64,000 bases of DNA from Flagellimonas amphidinii (GCF_013090115.1 NZ_JABFNN010000034.1:1-64000), one strand, 5' to 3'. Shown: positions 8,647 through 16,867, counted from the first letter of the stretch. A program made the numbers and translations. Notes: generated by a model from the letters alone, not told the origin.

Positions 8647-10839
8647 TTAGATGTTCAACCAATAGGTTAGCTTTAAGTTGATAGAGCGGTTTCTTGGCAT
8701 AAAACTGTTGACAAAGTAGTTGTCATTATATACCAAGAATAAGTCTGAAAGTGGCGCAAATCGCCATTGTAACCGTGAATTAAAGCCCAAATTATCTCTT
8801 TGGTTGCTATATTGAATCAAAGTGGACCAAAATATGGATTTGCTAAAAGTTAAATTGATTCTTGGACTGACCAACCAAATATCCGCACTTTCATAAGGTT
8901 CTGGAAGTTTAATGCTATCATAGTTCAACCCAAGTGAAAGAAAGACTTTGGGTTGTAGACGTAGACTCATATCACCTTCAAAAGAAAATCGGGTACCATT
9001 ATAAAAATCTCCATACCCGGGTTCAAGGGTATATGAAAATGTTTTGCGACGGTCACTCTGAAATTCAACCTCAAAACCGGTATAATAGTAGCCTTGGTTT
9101 GCAGGAAGTTCCGTGCCTCCATCCGTATCAGTTGGGTCAAACGAATCAGTTAGGTATGTGAATCTGTTGAACATACGGGCTGAGAATTCTTCTTGGGTTT
9201 TAAATTGAGCGCTCCAGCTCGTAAAAATGGCGTAGTCGGTATTTTTATAATCTAGCGTAGGTCTCCAAATGGCATTTGGCCCAAAACGAAACCCATGAAA
9301 GTTTAGGTTACCTTTTTTTGGCCAAAAGTTGAGTTCCACAAAAGGTCTGGCGGCTACAATATCTTCCCTTCTTACAAAACCAAGATCAGAACGAAAATCA
9401 TTCCCTACAAAATTGCTTCTAAGGCCTAGATTTAAAAAGCGCGAGTTGTATCTAAGGTCAATACCACCGGCATCATTGCGGTCTCCAATTTCATGCGCAA
9501 AGGACTTGTGATAGAAAAATTTGCCCGTCCAAGTATTATCTGAGGAGGCTAAATTATAATCTAGACCCAGAACACGATTATAACGGTCCATATCCTCTAA
9601 AAAATCATAATCCCCAAAGGTTTGCCTGTTCACGAAAATGAAACTGAGATTGGAACGCGAAAACATCTTTTTTTGAAGGGCGAAAACGGTATTGTTATTA
9701 CTCGGAATTTCATTTTCCTCATCTTCCTCAGTTTGAATGTTGAGTAACCCCAGTCTCCAATTTTCATTTAGTTTGCCACTTAGTCGAACCCCGCCAATAA
9801 TACCGTTTTCAATGGTTTCACCATCCAAATCTTCAGCTATGCCGATTCTTCTTGAAAAAAATGGATTGGAATCCCTTTCATTTCCGAAAGAGCCAAAGAG
9901 ATCGCTATTGTCAATAAAAAATTGGCGTCTTTCTGGAAGGGAAACTTCAAAACGAGTGAGATTGGTAACGAAATTATCTACTTCCACGTTGGAGAAATCA
10001 GGGTTTATGGTAACGTCCAAATTCATGCCATTTCCAATGGAAAACTTGGCATCTCCTCCAAAACTGAAATCATTTAAGTTTTCATTGTTCTCAAAATCCT
10101 TTCCCACTATACCATTTACATATGGGATAATTGCCATTGGAGTTCTAGATTTTCCAAGAGGTTTTTCAAAAACCATATCGCCCATAAAGGCCAAACCAAA
10201 AATGAACTGGTTTTGCGGGATTTCCATCCAAGTGCTGGTTTCATTGGTTTGCATATCAAATCGATAGCTATTGAAGCGCCATTTGGTGGTTCCTTGTTTA
10301 AATTTGAAGGAAGTTAATGGAATGGCCATTTCACAGATGTAATGGTCTTCGTGTATTTTGGATTCTCCGCGCCATTTTACATCCCAAGAAGTCGTAAAAC
10401 CTCTCAAATCAATTCCCCCGTTGGAAATTAGTGCTTCTCTACGGACACCATATGGGTTCATTCCGAAGAGGAATGCATTGGTTCCATCATTAAAAGTGTC
10501 AAACAACAAACTAATGTTATCGTTACCACCGGCTCTATAATCTCTTTGAAGAGAGGGTATTACGTAATCTGTGCCTTCCGTGTTCAATTTTATCCCAATA
10601 TATAGTGTGTTGGCATCATACAACATTTTAATGTCTGTCTGTTGAATCGCCAATGTGGAATCGGAAGGGAAATATTGTTGGAAGTCATGTGCACTTTCGG
10701 CAATTTCCCAAACAGATTCATCCAAAACACCATCTATCTGAATGGGCTGATCTATATATTTTACAGTAAATGACTTAGTCTGGGCAAAAAATAAAATAGG
10801 GAATAGCGTTGTAGCAAGTACAATACGGAGTTTGAGCAT
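8647..10839 (-). CDS. DUF5916 protein: CBM9-like domain plus predicted outer-membrane barrel
   Basis: 730 residues with a signal peptide (Met-Leu-Lys-Leu-Arg, hydrophobic core, cut near Phe-Phe-Ala-Gln). Residues about 25-210 resemble a family 9 carbohydrate-binding fold (Pro-Ile-Gln-Ile-Asp-Gly-Val-Leu-Asp-Glu-Ser-Val-Trp). The rest is the DUF5916 region with alternating strands, Arg-Arg-Gln-Phe-Phe-Ile-Asp-Asn near 300, and an aromatic C terminus ending Leu-Thr-Tyr-Trp-Leu-Asn-Ile, consistent with an outer-membrane beta-barrel. Widespread in Bacteroidota; role not established. Divergent from the S1/P1 nuclease gene with about 170 bases between starts. Confidence 0.88.
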   Translation of the reverse strand: MLKLRIVLATTLFPILFFAQTKSFTVKYIDQPIQIDGVLDESVWEIAESAHDFQQYFPSDSTLAIQQTDIKMLYDANTLYIGIKLNTEGTDYVIPSLQRDYRAGGNDNISLLFDTFNDGTNAFLFGMNPYGVRREALISNGGIDLRGFTTSWDVKWRGESKIHEDHYICEMAIPLTSFKFKQGTTKWRFNSYRFDMQTNETSTWMEIPQNQFIFGLAFMGDMVFEKPLGKSRTPMAIIPYVNGIVGKDFENNENLNDFSFGGDAKFSIGNGMNLDVTINPDFSNVEVDNFVTNLTRFEVSLPERRQFFIDNSDLFGSFGNERDSNPFFSRRIGIAEDLDGETIENGIIGGVRLSGKLNENWRLGLLNIQTEEDEENEIPSNNNTVFALQKKMFSRSNLSFIFVNRQTFGDYDFLEDMDRYNRVLGLDYNLASSDNTWTGKFFYHKSFAHEIGDRNDAGGIDLRYNSRFLNLGLRSNFVGNDFRSDLGFVRREDIVAARPFVELNFWPKKGNLNFHGFRFGPNAIWRPTLDYKNTDYAIFTSWSAQFKTQEEFSARMFNRFTYLTDSFDPTDTDGGTELPANQGYYYTGFEVEFQSDRRKTFSYTLEPGYGDFYNGTRFSFEGDMSLRLQPKVFLSLGLNYDSIKLPEPYESADIWLVSPRINLTFSKSIFWSTLIQYSNQRDNLGFNSRLQWRFAPLSDLFLVYNDNYFVNSFMPRNRSINLKLTYWLNI

Positions 10840-10962
10840 TGGTTATTTGAATTAGTCGCTCAAATTTAAGACGAAGCTTCGTTAAAAAAATCCCAAAACT
10901 TTGCAGGGGTTAGTTTGTTCAAATAAAATATCTTATAAATCATATTCAGCACATATTTTTTA

Positions 10963-10991
10963 TTGAGTTTGTTTCCAGTTTTCTACTTTTG
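10963..10991 (+). promoter_or_regulatory. Putative promoter of the S1/P1 nuclease gene
   Basis: TTG at 10963-10965, an 18-base spacer, and a perfect -7 box TACTTTTG at 10984-10991. The box lies across an upstream in-frame start candidate, which supports the ATG at 11007 as the true start. Confidence 0.6.
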
Positions 10992-11006
10992 GAAAAATCA
11001 TCAATC

Positions 11007-11774
11007 ATGAAGAAAATAGTTACTCTACTGTTACTGTTACCGCTTTTGACTTACGGAAATTATTGGGGGCAAACGGGACATCGTGTTACCGGACATATAG
11101 CACAACAGCATTTGACGGGAAAAGCTAAGAGGGCATTAAATGATTTATTGGATGGCCATAGTTTGGCATTTGTTTCAACATACGCTGATGAAATCAAAGC
11201 TGACCGTTCCTTTTCTAAATTTTCGGCATGGCATTATGTAAACTACCCTTTGGGGATGAACTACGCGGATTCCGAAAAAAGTAAATACGGAGATATTATT
11301 GTAGCCATAGAAACCTGCATTGACAAAGTCAAAAACAAGAACAATAGCAGACAAGACCGAGTTTTTTATTTAAAAATGCTTGTTCATTTGATTGGAGATC
11401 TGCATCAGCCCATGCATGCCAGTAGGGCAGAGGACAAAGGAGGTAATGATATTCAGGTACAGTGGTTTGGTGAAGGAAGCAATTTGCATAGGGTCTGGGA
11501 TAAAAACCTTATTGAATCTTATGGGATGACCTATACTGAATTGGGCACTGAACTTGACCAAATTTCAAGAAAAGAACGAAAGGAAATCCAACAAGGAACC
11601 ATTTATGATTGGGTTGATGAATCACATGTAATATGTGGAGAGCTTTATGACTCGGTAAAAGTAGGTGAGAAATTGGGCTATCAATATGCCTATAAATATA
11701 ATAATGTGCTGTTTTCCCAATTGCAAAAGGGTGGATTACGACTTGCAAAGGTGTTGAACGACCTTTTTGCCTAG
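11007..11774 (+). CDS. S1/P1-type zinc nuclease, secreted
   Basis: 255 residues. A signal peptide (Met-Lys-Lys-Ile-Val plus a long Leu run) is followed by Asn-Tyr-Trp-Gly-Gln-Thr-Gly-His, the family N terminus in which Trp and His help bind the trinuclear zinc cluster. Further zinc motifs are Ala-Trp-His-Tyr-Val-Asn-Tyr (near 75), His-Leu-Ile-Gly-Asp-Leu-His-Gln-Pro-Met-His (near 130), Gly-Gly-Asn-Asp (near 147) and Leu-His-Arg-Val-Trp-Asp. The enzyme should degrade single-stranded DNA/RNA and 3' nucleotides outside the inner membrane, probably scavenging phosphate and nucleosides. It ends three bases before the convergent alkB-like gene. Confidence 0.94.
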   Translation: MKKIVTLLLLLPLLTYGNYWGQTGHRVTGHIAQQHLTGKAKRALNDLLDGHSLAFVSTYADEIKADRSFSKFSAWHYVNYPLGMNYADSEKSKYGDIIVAIETCIDKVKNKNNSRQDRVFYLKMLVHLIGDLHQPMHASRAEDKGGNDIQVQWFGEGSNLHRVWDKNLIESYGMTYTELGTELDQISRKERKEIQQGTIYDWVDESHVICGELYDSVKVGEKLGYQYAYKYNNVLFSQLQKGGLRLAKVLNDLFA

Positions 11775-11777
11775 GGT

Positions 11778-12374
11778 TTACTTGATAACTCGAAAAGTGA
11801 GGTTAATGCGCTCACCAATGGGTTTGGCCGTTTTTGCTATCTGATGCTGCCAAAAATGCTGGGTTGGCCCTTGCATGATCAAAAGACTGCCATGTTCCAA
11901 TAGAAGTTTGTGTTTTTGTGTCTTGTCGTTTTTGTGCCGCAAATGAAAAAAACGTTCTGCACCAAAACTGACCGAAGCAATGACAGGATTCTTACCCAGT
12001 TCCTTTTCATCATCTGAATGCCATCCATTACTATCTTTCCCTGATCTATAGTAGTTTAGGAGACAAGTGGTAAAAGCTACATTGGCTTGTTTTTCAATGG
12101 CAGCCTTTATTTGAAGCAACTCTACCGTAAATTCTTTGGGATGCATGGTAATGTTGGAATAGGAATAGCTTTTTTCATTGTTTCCATATAGCGCGGTCAA
12201 CCTAGGTTGCAAGTGGGTTTTTCCAAATAAGGTTATGGAGTCTTGTTGCCAAGGAATGGTGCGTTTCAATATATCAAAAAGAACACCAGCTTTTTCCGTG
12301 GAAAAAAAGTTTGGGTAATATATAATGTTGCTGTCAGGAAAATCTAGGACTAGTTTTTCAGAAAACAGCCCCAT
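11778..12374 (-). CDS. AlkB-like Fe(II)/2-oxoglutarate dioxygenase
   Basis: 198 residues, the size of a single AlkB domain. The iron site is visible as His-Ser-Asp in Asn-Gly-Trp-His-Ser-Asp-Asp-Glu (near residue 118) with the distal His in Gln-His-Phe-Trp-Gln-His (near 172). The 2-oxoglutarate-binding arginines are in Arg-Ile-Asn-Leu-Thr-Phe-Arg at the C terminus. Gln-Pro-Arg-Leu-Thr-Ala-Leu-Tyr-Gly (near 54) fits the nucleotide-recognition region. It likely repairs alkylated bases. Its ATG lies directly against the stop of the upstream araC-type gene, so the two are probably co-transcribed. Confidence 0.9.
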   Translation of the reverse strand: MGLFSEKLVLDFPDSNIIYYPNFFSTEKAGVLFDILKRTIPWQQDSITLFGKTHLQPRLTALYGNNEKSYSYSNITMHPKEFTVELLQIKAAIEKQANVAFTTCLLNYYRSGKDSNGWHSDDEKELGKNPVIASVSFGAERFFHLRHKNDKTQKHKLLLEHGSLLIMQGPTQHFWQHQIAKTAKPIGERINLTFRVIK

Positions 12375-13244
12375 TTATTTCAAAACGGTCTTTAGCTGAT
12401 TCCTATATTCTGATGGATTTTGACCTGTAAAAGCTTTAAATGATTTATTAAAATGCGAAAAGTTATTGAAACCACTGTCATAGCATACCTGTGTAATACT
12501 AATTGGCTGTTCTGCCAAAAGTTTGGAAGCATGCACAAGGCGGTACTCATTTACAAACTGAGTAAAGGTCTTATTGGTAATTTTTTTGAAATACCTACAG
12601 AAAGACGGAACGGTCATACTTACCATATCTGCAATTTGGTCTAAACTAATGTCTTCTTTAAAGTTGGCCTTGACATGGTTGAATACAATATTGATACGGT
12701 CGTTATCTTTTACTTCCGTTTCAATGGAAAAGCCTTCTCCATTTAAAACTTTTAGCTCATCAGAAGTTGCAAGCAGGTTCAATATATTAAGGATGGAGAG
12801 TAAACGTTGAAAATCGGTTTGATATTCAAGAATTTCCATTTTCTCGCCTACTTTCATTTTGGTCTTTCCAGAAAAGGCAATTCCCCCTTTGGCCACTTCA
12901 AAGAGTTTTTGAATATTTTTCATTTCAGGAATGCTGAAAAAGTCACTTCCCAAAAAATCAGCCTTCATCTGAATAAGTGTCTCACTCTTGTTTCCTGTAA
13001 GCTTATCCGTAAAACCACAATGTGGTAAATTAGAACCTATAAGCATAAGGTCCCCATTCCTATAATAAGATACATGACTGCCTATCTGTCTTTTTCCAGA
13101 ACCTCCATTAACATATACCAACTCCAATTCTGGGTGGTAATGCCAGCCATTGTTCTTGTTCTCATTACTTTCACTAAACTTCTGATAAGTAAATGAGTGA
13201 CCAAAACTGGGCGCTATCGCCTCAAAAGCAGGTTTTAGGGTCAT
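12375..13244 (-). CDS. AraC family transcriptional regulator with cupin-like sensor domain
   Basis: 289 residues from the ATG at 13244 (a TTG nine bases upstream is less likely). The N-terminal half has a cupin-like start, Gly-Trp-His-Tyr-His-Pro-Glu-Leu-Glu-Leu (near 35), as in sugar-sensing AraC proteins. The C-terminal 100 residues are the double helix-turn-helix: Ile-Ala-Asp-Met-Val-Ser-Met-Thr-Val-Pro-Ser-Phe-Cys-Arg-Tyr-Phe-Lys-Lys, then Ile-Thr-Gln-Val-Cys-Tyr-Asp-Ser-Gly-Phe and Phe-Lys-x-Phe-Thr-Gly-Gln-Asn-Pro-Ser-Glu-Tyr-Arg. The array of TTAACC sites just upstream is a candidate autoregulatory operator. The effector is unknown. Confidence 0.92.
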   Translation of the reverse strand: MTLKPAFEAIAPSFGHSFTYQKFSESNENKNNGWHYHPELELVYVNGGSGKRQIGSHVSYYRNGDLMLIGSNLPHCGFTDKLTGNKSETLIQMKADFLGSDFFSIPEMKNIQKLFEVAKGGIAFSGKTKMKVGEKMEILEYQTDFQRLLSILNILNLLATSDELKVLNGEGFSIETEVKDNDRINIVFNHVKANFKEDISLDQIADMVSMTVPSFCRYFKKITNKTFTQFVNEYRLVHASKLLAEQPISITQVCYDSGFNNFSHFNKSFKAFTGQNPSEYRNQLKTVLK

Positions 13245-13269
13245 AAGATTCAATTTTAATTTGGTGGTA

Positions 13270-13277
13270 CAAAGTTA
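13270..13277 (-). promoter_or_regulatory. -7 box for the araC-type gene
   Basis: On the minus strand TAACTTTG matches TAnnTTTG and ends about 25 bases before the ATG at 13244. A clear -33 element at normal spacing is not evident; the TTAACC array occupies that region, which would suit an activated or autoregulated promoter. Confidence 0.5.
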
Positions 13278-13285
13278 TCAAGGGT

Positions 13286-13367
13286 TTAACCCCTCCATAT
13301 ATGCAAAATTAACCAAAATATATTCTATTTTAACCTTAATATACTCTTAACATACCTGTTTGGTTAA
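13286..13367. promoter_or_regulatory. Candidate operator array: four TTAACC/GGTTAA sites
   Basis: TTAACC begins at 13286, 13309 and 13330, spaced 23 and 21 bases (about two helical turns), and the inverse GGTTAA begins at 13362. The second and fourth lie in a longer imperfect inverted repeat: 13302-13317 against 13359-13374, 14 of 16 bases complementary. It sits between the -7 box of the araC gene and that of the divergent small secreted protein, so one regulator could act on both. Confidence 0.4.
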
Positions 13368-13419
13368 AATTGCATAGAAACTGGAAAAAATGGTGGTGTT
13401 TCTGTGTGTTATTCCACCA

Positions 13420-13427
13420 TACTTTTG
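13420..13427 (+). promoter_or_regulatory. -7 box of the small exported protein gene
   Basis: TACTTTTG, a perfect TAnnTTTG, lies 27 bases before the ATG at 13455. The -33 position has no exact TTTG. Confidence 0.5.
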
Positions 13428-13454
13428 TCCTGTAATCTTAAAAAAACGGTAGTT

Positions 13455-13808
13455 ATGAAAACAGTTTTGAATTATGTTACAGTAGCAGCGTTACTATTGT
13501 CAGTTTCAGTAGGTGTTGCAAATGGACCTGCAAAAAGCGAGGTAGAAAAGAAATTGATCAAGGTTGAACTAGATCCAGTATTTGTAAAGAAAGGAGATAA
13601 ACTTTTCTTGAATCTATTGAACCTTACTCAAGAAACCGTTACCCTTAAAGTATATGATAGCGAGGGAAGATTGGTTTACAAAGAAGCAGTTGATGGAAAG
13701 GTTGTTGTGGAGAAGGCATTCAATTTTGAAAAAGCTTACGAAGATCAGTATACAGTAGTTGTAATTGACAATTCTGGCACTTACAAGGAGACTGTATCAG
13801 TACAATAG
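13455..13808 (+). CDS. Small exported protein with a T9SS-tail-like beta domain
   Basis: 117 residues starting at the ATG at 13455, which gives a signal peptide cut near Val-Ala-Asn-Gly; upstream in-frame sequence overlaps the promoter. The mature part is a single beta domain with Val-Thr-Leu-Lys-Val-Tyr-Asp-Ser-Glu-Gly-Arg-Leu-Val-Tyr and a final Tyr-Thr-Val-Val-Val, resembling DUF3244-like and T9SS C-terminal folds but without other domains. Similar flavobacterial proteins are of unknown role. It is divergent from the AraC-type regulator across the TTAACC array and has its own terminator. Confidence 0.75.
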   Translation: MKTVLNYVTVAALLLSVSVGVANGPAKSEVEKKLIKVELDPVFVKKGDKLFLNLLNLTQETVTLKVYDSEGRLVYKEAVDGKVVVEKAFNFEKAYEDQYTVVVIDNSGTYKETVSVQ

Positions 13809-13836
13809 TTTGTTTAGTTAATTTTTCAGTGCAAGG

Positions 13837-13865
13837 GGCTCATCTTAGGATGGGCCTTTTCTTTT
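13837..13865 (+). terminator. Rho-independent terminator of the small exported protein gene
   Basis: Stem GGCTCATC / GATGGGCC (one G-T pair) with loop TTAG, followed by TTTTCTTTT. It touches the end of the convergent MOSC gene. Confidence 0.75.
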
Positions 13866-14496
13866 ATAAATACTTTTTGAGTCTTTCCCTTTTGTACTCT
13901 GGTAAGGCTTCATTCTCAATGGCCAGTTGAATTACAGAAATATCTTTGGTCTTTGTATAGAGTAATTGATAAAACTGTCTAGTGGTCAGTGAATTTTCAG
14001 ATTCTTCAACCAAAACCATTCTATCACCAGTTTTCACTTCTCCAATTTCCAGTACCTTAACATAAGTTCCTGGGTAGCCATGGTCTATGAATTCCTTTAG
14101 GATGTCTTGGGTTCCAAATCTTATTCCCAGTTTAAAACAGGGTTCTCTTGGCTGACTAATTTGTACTAGGGAAGTGCCCAGTCTGTAGATATTGCCAATC
14201 CTTAATTTGGACTCATCAAGGTTTTTTATAGTCAGATTTTCACCAAACATACCCCAATTCCAATCCAGGTCAGGATATTTTTCTTTCCAATACGGATAAT
14301 AATTTGAGGAAAACAAATAGCATGCTTTATAAATTCCCCCATGTACCTTTCGGTCAGCTATGGTGTCTTTAGCCACGCTCTCTGATTCCAAAACAATAGG
14401 TTCGGGAACTGGATATTTAAAAATTCCGGTAATTATGTTTTTGCCATTCCACTGTACATTTTTGGGGATGGCAATATTGGTAGAGATAACTTCCAT
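13864..14496 (-). CDS. MOSC domain protein (YiiM-like)
   Basis: 210 residues of the MOSC family, which transfers or carries sulfur in molybdenum-cofactor-related chemistry; YiiM-type members reduce N-hydroxylated compounds. The conserved Cys is in Gln-Pro-Arg-Glu-Pro-Cys-Phe-Lys-Leu (near residue 117). The N-terminal Val-His-Gly-Gly-Ile-Tyr-Lys-Ala-Cys-Tyr and the Gly-Glu-Asn-Leu-Thr (near 87) are also typical. It stands alone between convergent and same-strand genes; no molybdopterin synthesis gene is nearby. Confidence 0.9.
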   Translation of the reverse strand: MEVISTNIAIPKNVQWNGKNIITGIFKYPVPEPIVLESESVAKDTIADRKVHGGIYKACYLFSSNYYPYWKEKYPDLDWNWGMFGENLTIKNLDESKLRIGNIYRLGTSLVQISQPREPCFKLGIRFGTQDILKEFIDHGYPGTYVKVLEIGEVKTGDRMVLVEESENSLTTRQFYQLLYTKTKDISVIQLAIENEALPEYKRERLKKYL

Positions 14497-14596
14497 GCCA
14501 CAAATTAAAAAACCATAGCTAGATATAACACTTTTAAATGCTATTTTTTGGTTCTTTTTTCAATTGATGTGCTTGGATAGATTTTTGGCTGAAACA

Positions 14597-14625
14597 AAAA
14601 GACAGACCCAAATGGTCTGTCTTTT
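14597..14625 (-). terminator. Terminator of htpG
   Basis: A 12-base perfect stem (AAAAGACAGACC / GGTCTGTCTTTT) with a five-base loop. The minus-strand T run lies 20-50 bases beyond the htpG stop codon. The T-rich flank on both sides could make it work in both directions. Confidence 0.85.
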
Positions 14626-14646
14626 AATTCAAAGAAAGTATTTTAC

Positions 14647-16533
14647 TTATTTAATCATATCATAGCTTCTGGCTATGAACTTAGTGAGTTCCTCACCTTT
14701 CAATAGTCCTTTGGACAATCGTGCCAAATCCAAGGATTGATTGATCAAGCGTTCACGTTTTTTAGCAGTTTTGGTATTTAATATTTCACTGACCAACTCG
14801 TGGTTGGTGTTCACTACGAGGTTGTACATCTCTGGCATATTTCCCATACCGAACATACCGCCACCTCCGGTCTGCTGCATTTCCTTCATACGACGCATAA
14901 ACTCAGGTTCTGTGATAATGAATGGAGAAGTCTGGCTATCCATTGCTTCAACTTGAACGGTGTACCCTTTTTCGCTGATGACTCCTTCAATTTCTTCTTT
15001 TAACTTTTCCTTTTCTTCATCGGATAGTTTGGAAATTGTGGTGTCTTCTTTTTTGATAAGATTGTCCAAATGATCCGCATCCACACGGGCAAAAGAAATT
15101 TTCTCTTTGGAAGTCTCCAATTTTTGCATCAAATGCGATATAATGGGGGAATCCATCAGCAATACTTCATAACCTTTGGTTTTTGCCGCTTCAATATAAC
15201 TGTGTTGTGCTTCTTTGTCCGAAGTATACAACACCACCAATTTTTCATCCTTATCGGTTTGGGTATCTTTAATCTTGGCTTCCAATTCTTCAAAAGTGAA
15301 GAATTCACCATCTACAGTGGGGTAAAGTGCAAATTTCTCTGCTTTTTCAAAGAATTTATCTTCGGAAAGCATACCGTATTCAATAACTACTTTAATGTCG
15401 TTCCACTTTTGTTCAAAATCCTCCCGATTGTTTTTGAAAAGAGAATTCAGTTTGTCCGCAACCTTTCTGGTAATGTAGGATGAAATTTTCTTTACGGCAC
15501 CATCCGCTTGCAAATATGATCTGGATACATTCAATGGAATGTCTGGAGAATCAATGACCCCTCTTAACATGGTCAAAAATTCAGGAACAATCCCTTCAAC
15601 ATTATCGGTGACAAATACCTGATTTTGGTACAATTGGATTTTATCCTTTTGAATGTTAAGGTCGTTGGTCAGCTTGGGGAAATAAAGAATTCCGGTCAAG
15701 TTGAATGGATAATCTACATTTAAATGTATGTTGAACAAAGGCTCTTCAAACTGCATGGGATACAATTCCCTGTAGAAGTTTTTATAGTCTTCTTCTTTTA
15801 GGTCTGCTGGTTGTTTTGTCCAAGCTGGAGTTGGATTATTGATGATGTCATCCACCTCTTGGGTAGGAGCGGGGTCCTCTTCTTTTGCGCCTTCAGGTTT
15901 TGGAAGTGTCTCCGTTTTGGTGCCAAACTTAATGGGAATGGGCATAAACTTATTATACTTCTGAAGCAATTCCCTGATTTTGGCATCTTCCAAGAACTCT
16001 GTGGAATCTTCGGCAACATGAAGGATGATCTCAGTTCCCCTATCTTCTTTGGTAGCAGCTTCCAAAGTAAATTCTGGAGAGCCATCACAAGTCCAATGGA
16101 CAGCTGGCTCTTCCTTAAAACTTTTGGTAATGATCTCAACCTTTTCTGCTACCATGAATGCAGAATAGAATCCAAGCCCAAAATGGCCAATAATTCCTGA
16201 GTCTTTTTCTGCATCTTTATATTTATCCAGGAATTCCTCGGCCCCAGAAAAGGCAACTTCATTAATATATTTTTTAACTTCTTCTTCTGTCATCCCAATC
16301 CCTTGGTCAATAATGTGGATACGTTTATTGTCCTTGTCCACTCTAACCTCAATAATGGGATTTCCATATTCCACTTTCGCTTCACCTATGGAAGTAAGAT
16401 GCTTTAGTTTTAAAGTAGCGTCCGTAGCATTTGAAATTAGCTCTCTCAAGAAAATTTCATGGTCGCTGTAAAGGAATTTTTTAATTAGAGGAAAAATGTT
16501 CTCTACTGAAACATTGATTTTACCTGTAGCCAT
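14647..16533 (-). CDS. htpG: Molecular chaperone HtpG (bacterial Hsp90)
   Basis: 628 residues, the usual size. The GHKL ATPase domain shows Leu-Ile-Ser-Asn-Ala-Thr-Asp-Ala (near 33), Asp-Gln-Gly-Ile-Gly-Met-Thr (near 75) and Gly-His-Phe-Gly-Leu-Gly-Phe-Tyr-Ser-Ala-Phe (near 116). The middle domain has Asn-Val-Ser-Arg-Ser-Tyr-Leu-Gln (near 338). The C-terminal dimerisation domain includes a Gly/Met-rich loop (near 557) found in many Bacteroidota homologues. It is a cytosolic ATP-dependent chaperone. It appears monocistronic, with a strong terminator and a 330-base upstream gap, where I see no sigma32- or CIRCE-like site. Confidence 0.97.
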   Translation of the reverse strand: MATGKINVSVENIFPLIKKFLYSDHEIFLRELISNATDATLKLKHLTSIGEAKVEYGNPIIEVRVDKDNKRIHIIDQGIGMTEEEVKKYINEVAFSGAEEFLDKYKDAEKDSGIIGHFGLGFYSAFMVAEKVEIITKSFKEEPAVHWTCDGSPEFTLEAATKEDRGTEIILHVAEDSTEFLEDAKIRELLQKYNKFMPIPIKFGTKTETLPKPEGAKEEDPAPTQEVDDIINNPTPAWTKQPADLKEEDYKNFYRELYPMQFEEPLFNIHLNVDYPFNLTGILYFPKLTNDLNIQKDKIQLYQNQVFVTDNVEGIVPEFLTMLRGVIDSPDIPLNVSRSYLQADGAVKKISSYITRKVADKLNSLFKNNREDFEQKWNDIKVVIEYGMLSEDKFFEKAEKFALYPTVDGEFFTFEELEAKIKDTQTDKDEKLVVLYTSDKEAQHSYIEAAKTKGYEVLLMDSPIISHLMQKLETSKEKISFARVDADHLDNLIKKEDTTISKLSDEEKEKLKEEIEGVISEKGYTVQVEAMDSQTSPFIITEPEFMRRMKEMQQTGGGGMFGMGNMPEMYNLVVNTNHELVSEILNTKTAKKRERLINQSLDLARLSKGLLKGEELTKFIARSYDMIK

Positions 16534-16650
16534 TTTATTCTAGTTTTCTTTTGTTGGAACATGACAAAAAAAATACCAGACATTATAAGTATGACAAACT
16601 GACACAGAAGACAATTTTTGTTGATTTGGATGTATTTTAACACTTTTTGT

Positions 16651-16678
16651 TTAAACAATAACATTTTTTATTAAACAA
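16651..16678 (+). promoter_or_regulatory. Direct repeat TTAAACAA upstream of the mini transcription unit
   Basis: TTAAACAA occurs at 16651-16658 and 16671-16678, exactly 20 bases apart, just before the -7 box at 16684. Two half-sites two helical turns apart suggest a regulator-binding site, though the octamer alone is not rare in AT-rich DNA. Confidence 0.3.
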
Positions 16679-16683
16679 ATTTG

Positions 16684-16691
16684 TATATTTG
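16684..16691 (+). promoter_or_regulatory. -7 box of a mini transcription unit
   Basis: TATATTTG fits TAnnTTTG exactly. No TTTG is found 19 bases upstream; instead the second TTAAACAA repeat occupies the spacer. Confidence 0.5.
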
Positions 16692-16712
16692 TAGTGTAAA
16701 GGAAAAATTGCT

Positions 16713-16757
16713 ATGAACAAGTTTAGTTCAGTATCAATTTTGTTATTTATTGGTTAG
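16713..16757 (+). CDS. 14-codon hydrophobic small ORF with own promoter and terminator
   Basis: ATG to TAG encodes Met-Asn-Lys-Phe-Ser-Ser-Val-Ser-Ile-Leu-Leu-Phe-Ile-Gly. It begins 21 bases after a -7 box and ends seven bases before a perfect hairpin terminator, so the whole transcript would be about 100 bases. The peptide has a polar head and a hydrophobic tail, too short to cross a membrane fully. It could be a membrane micropeptide, a leader peptide, or a chance ORF in a small RNA. It lies in the 330-base gap between htpG and the TetR-type gene. Confidence 0.4.
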   Translation: MNKFSSVSILLFIG

Positions 16758-16763
16758 GTTGTT

Positions 16764-16800
16764 GACAATGCACTTTCGCCCGAAAGTGCATTGTCTTTTT
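16764..16800 (+). terminator. Strong terminator of the mini transcription unit
   Basis: A 14-base perfect stem (764-777 with 782-795 of the 16 kb numbering) around a GCCC loop, followed by five T. It is among the strongest hairpins in the window and lies upstream, not downstream, of the TetR-type gene. Confidence 0.85.
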
Positions 16801-16842
16801 AAATCTTAAGAAATCTTAACCTTTTTATTGTTTTTTGTACCG

Positions 16843-16850
16843 TAAATTTG
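16843..16850 (+). promoter_or_regulatory. -7 box of the TetR-ubiB operon
   Basis: TAAATTTG lies 17 bases before the ATG at 16868. Its presence downstream of the strong terminator suggests that the TetR-type gene has a promoter separate from the mini unit. Confidence 0.5.
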
Positions 16851-16867
16851 ATGAAACAGTAAACATT

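Noticed and set aside
10358-10540. Small plus-strand frame inside the DUF5916 gene
   Set aside because: Antisense to conserved barrel sequence; no independent evidence.
15811-16200. Long open frame on the plus strand inside htpG
   Set aside because: It is antisense to a clearly coding and conserved chaperone and has no promoter or family resemblance; such shadows arise from codon bias.
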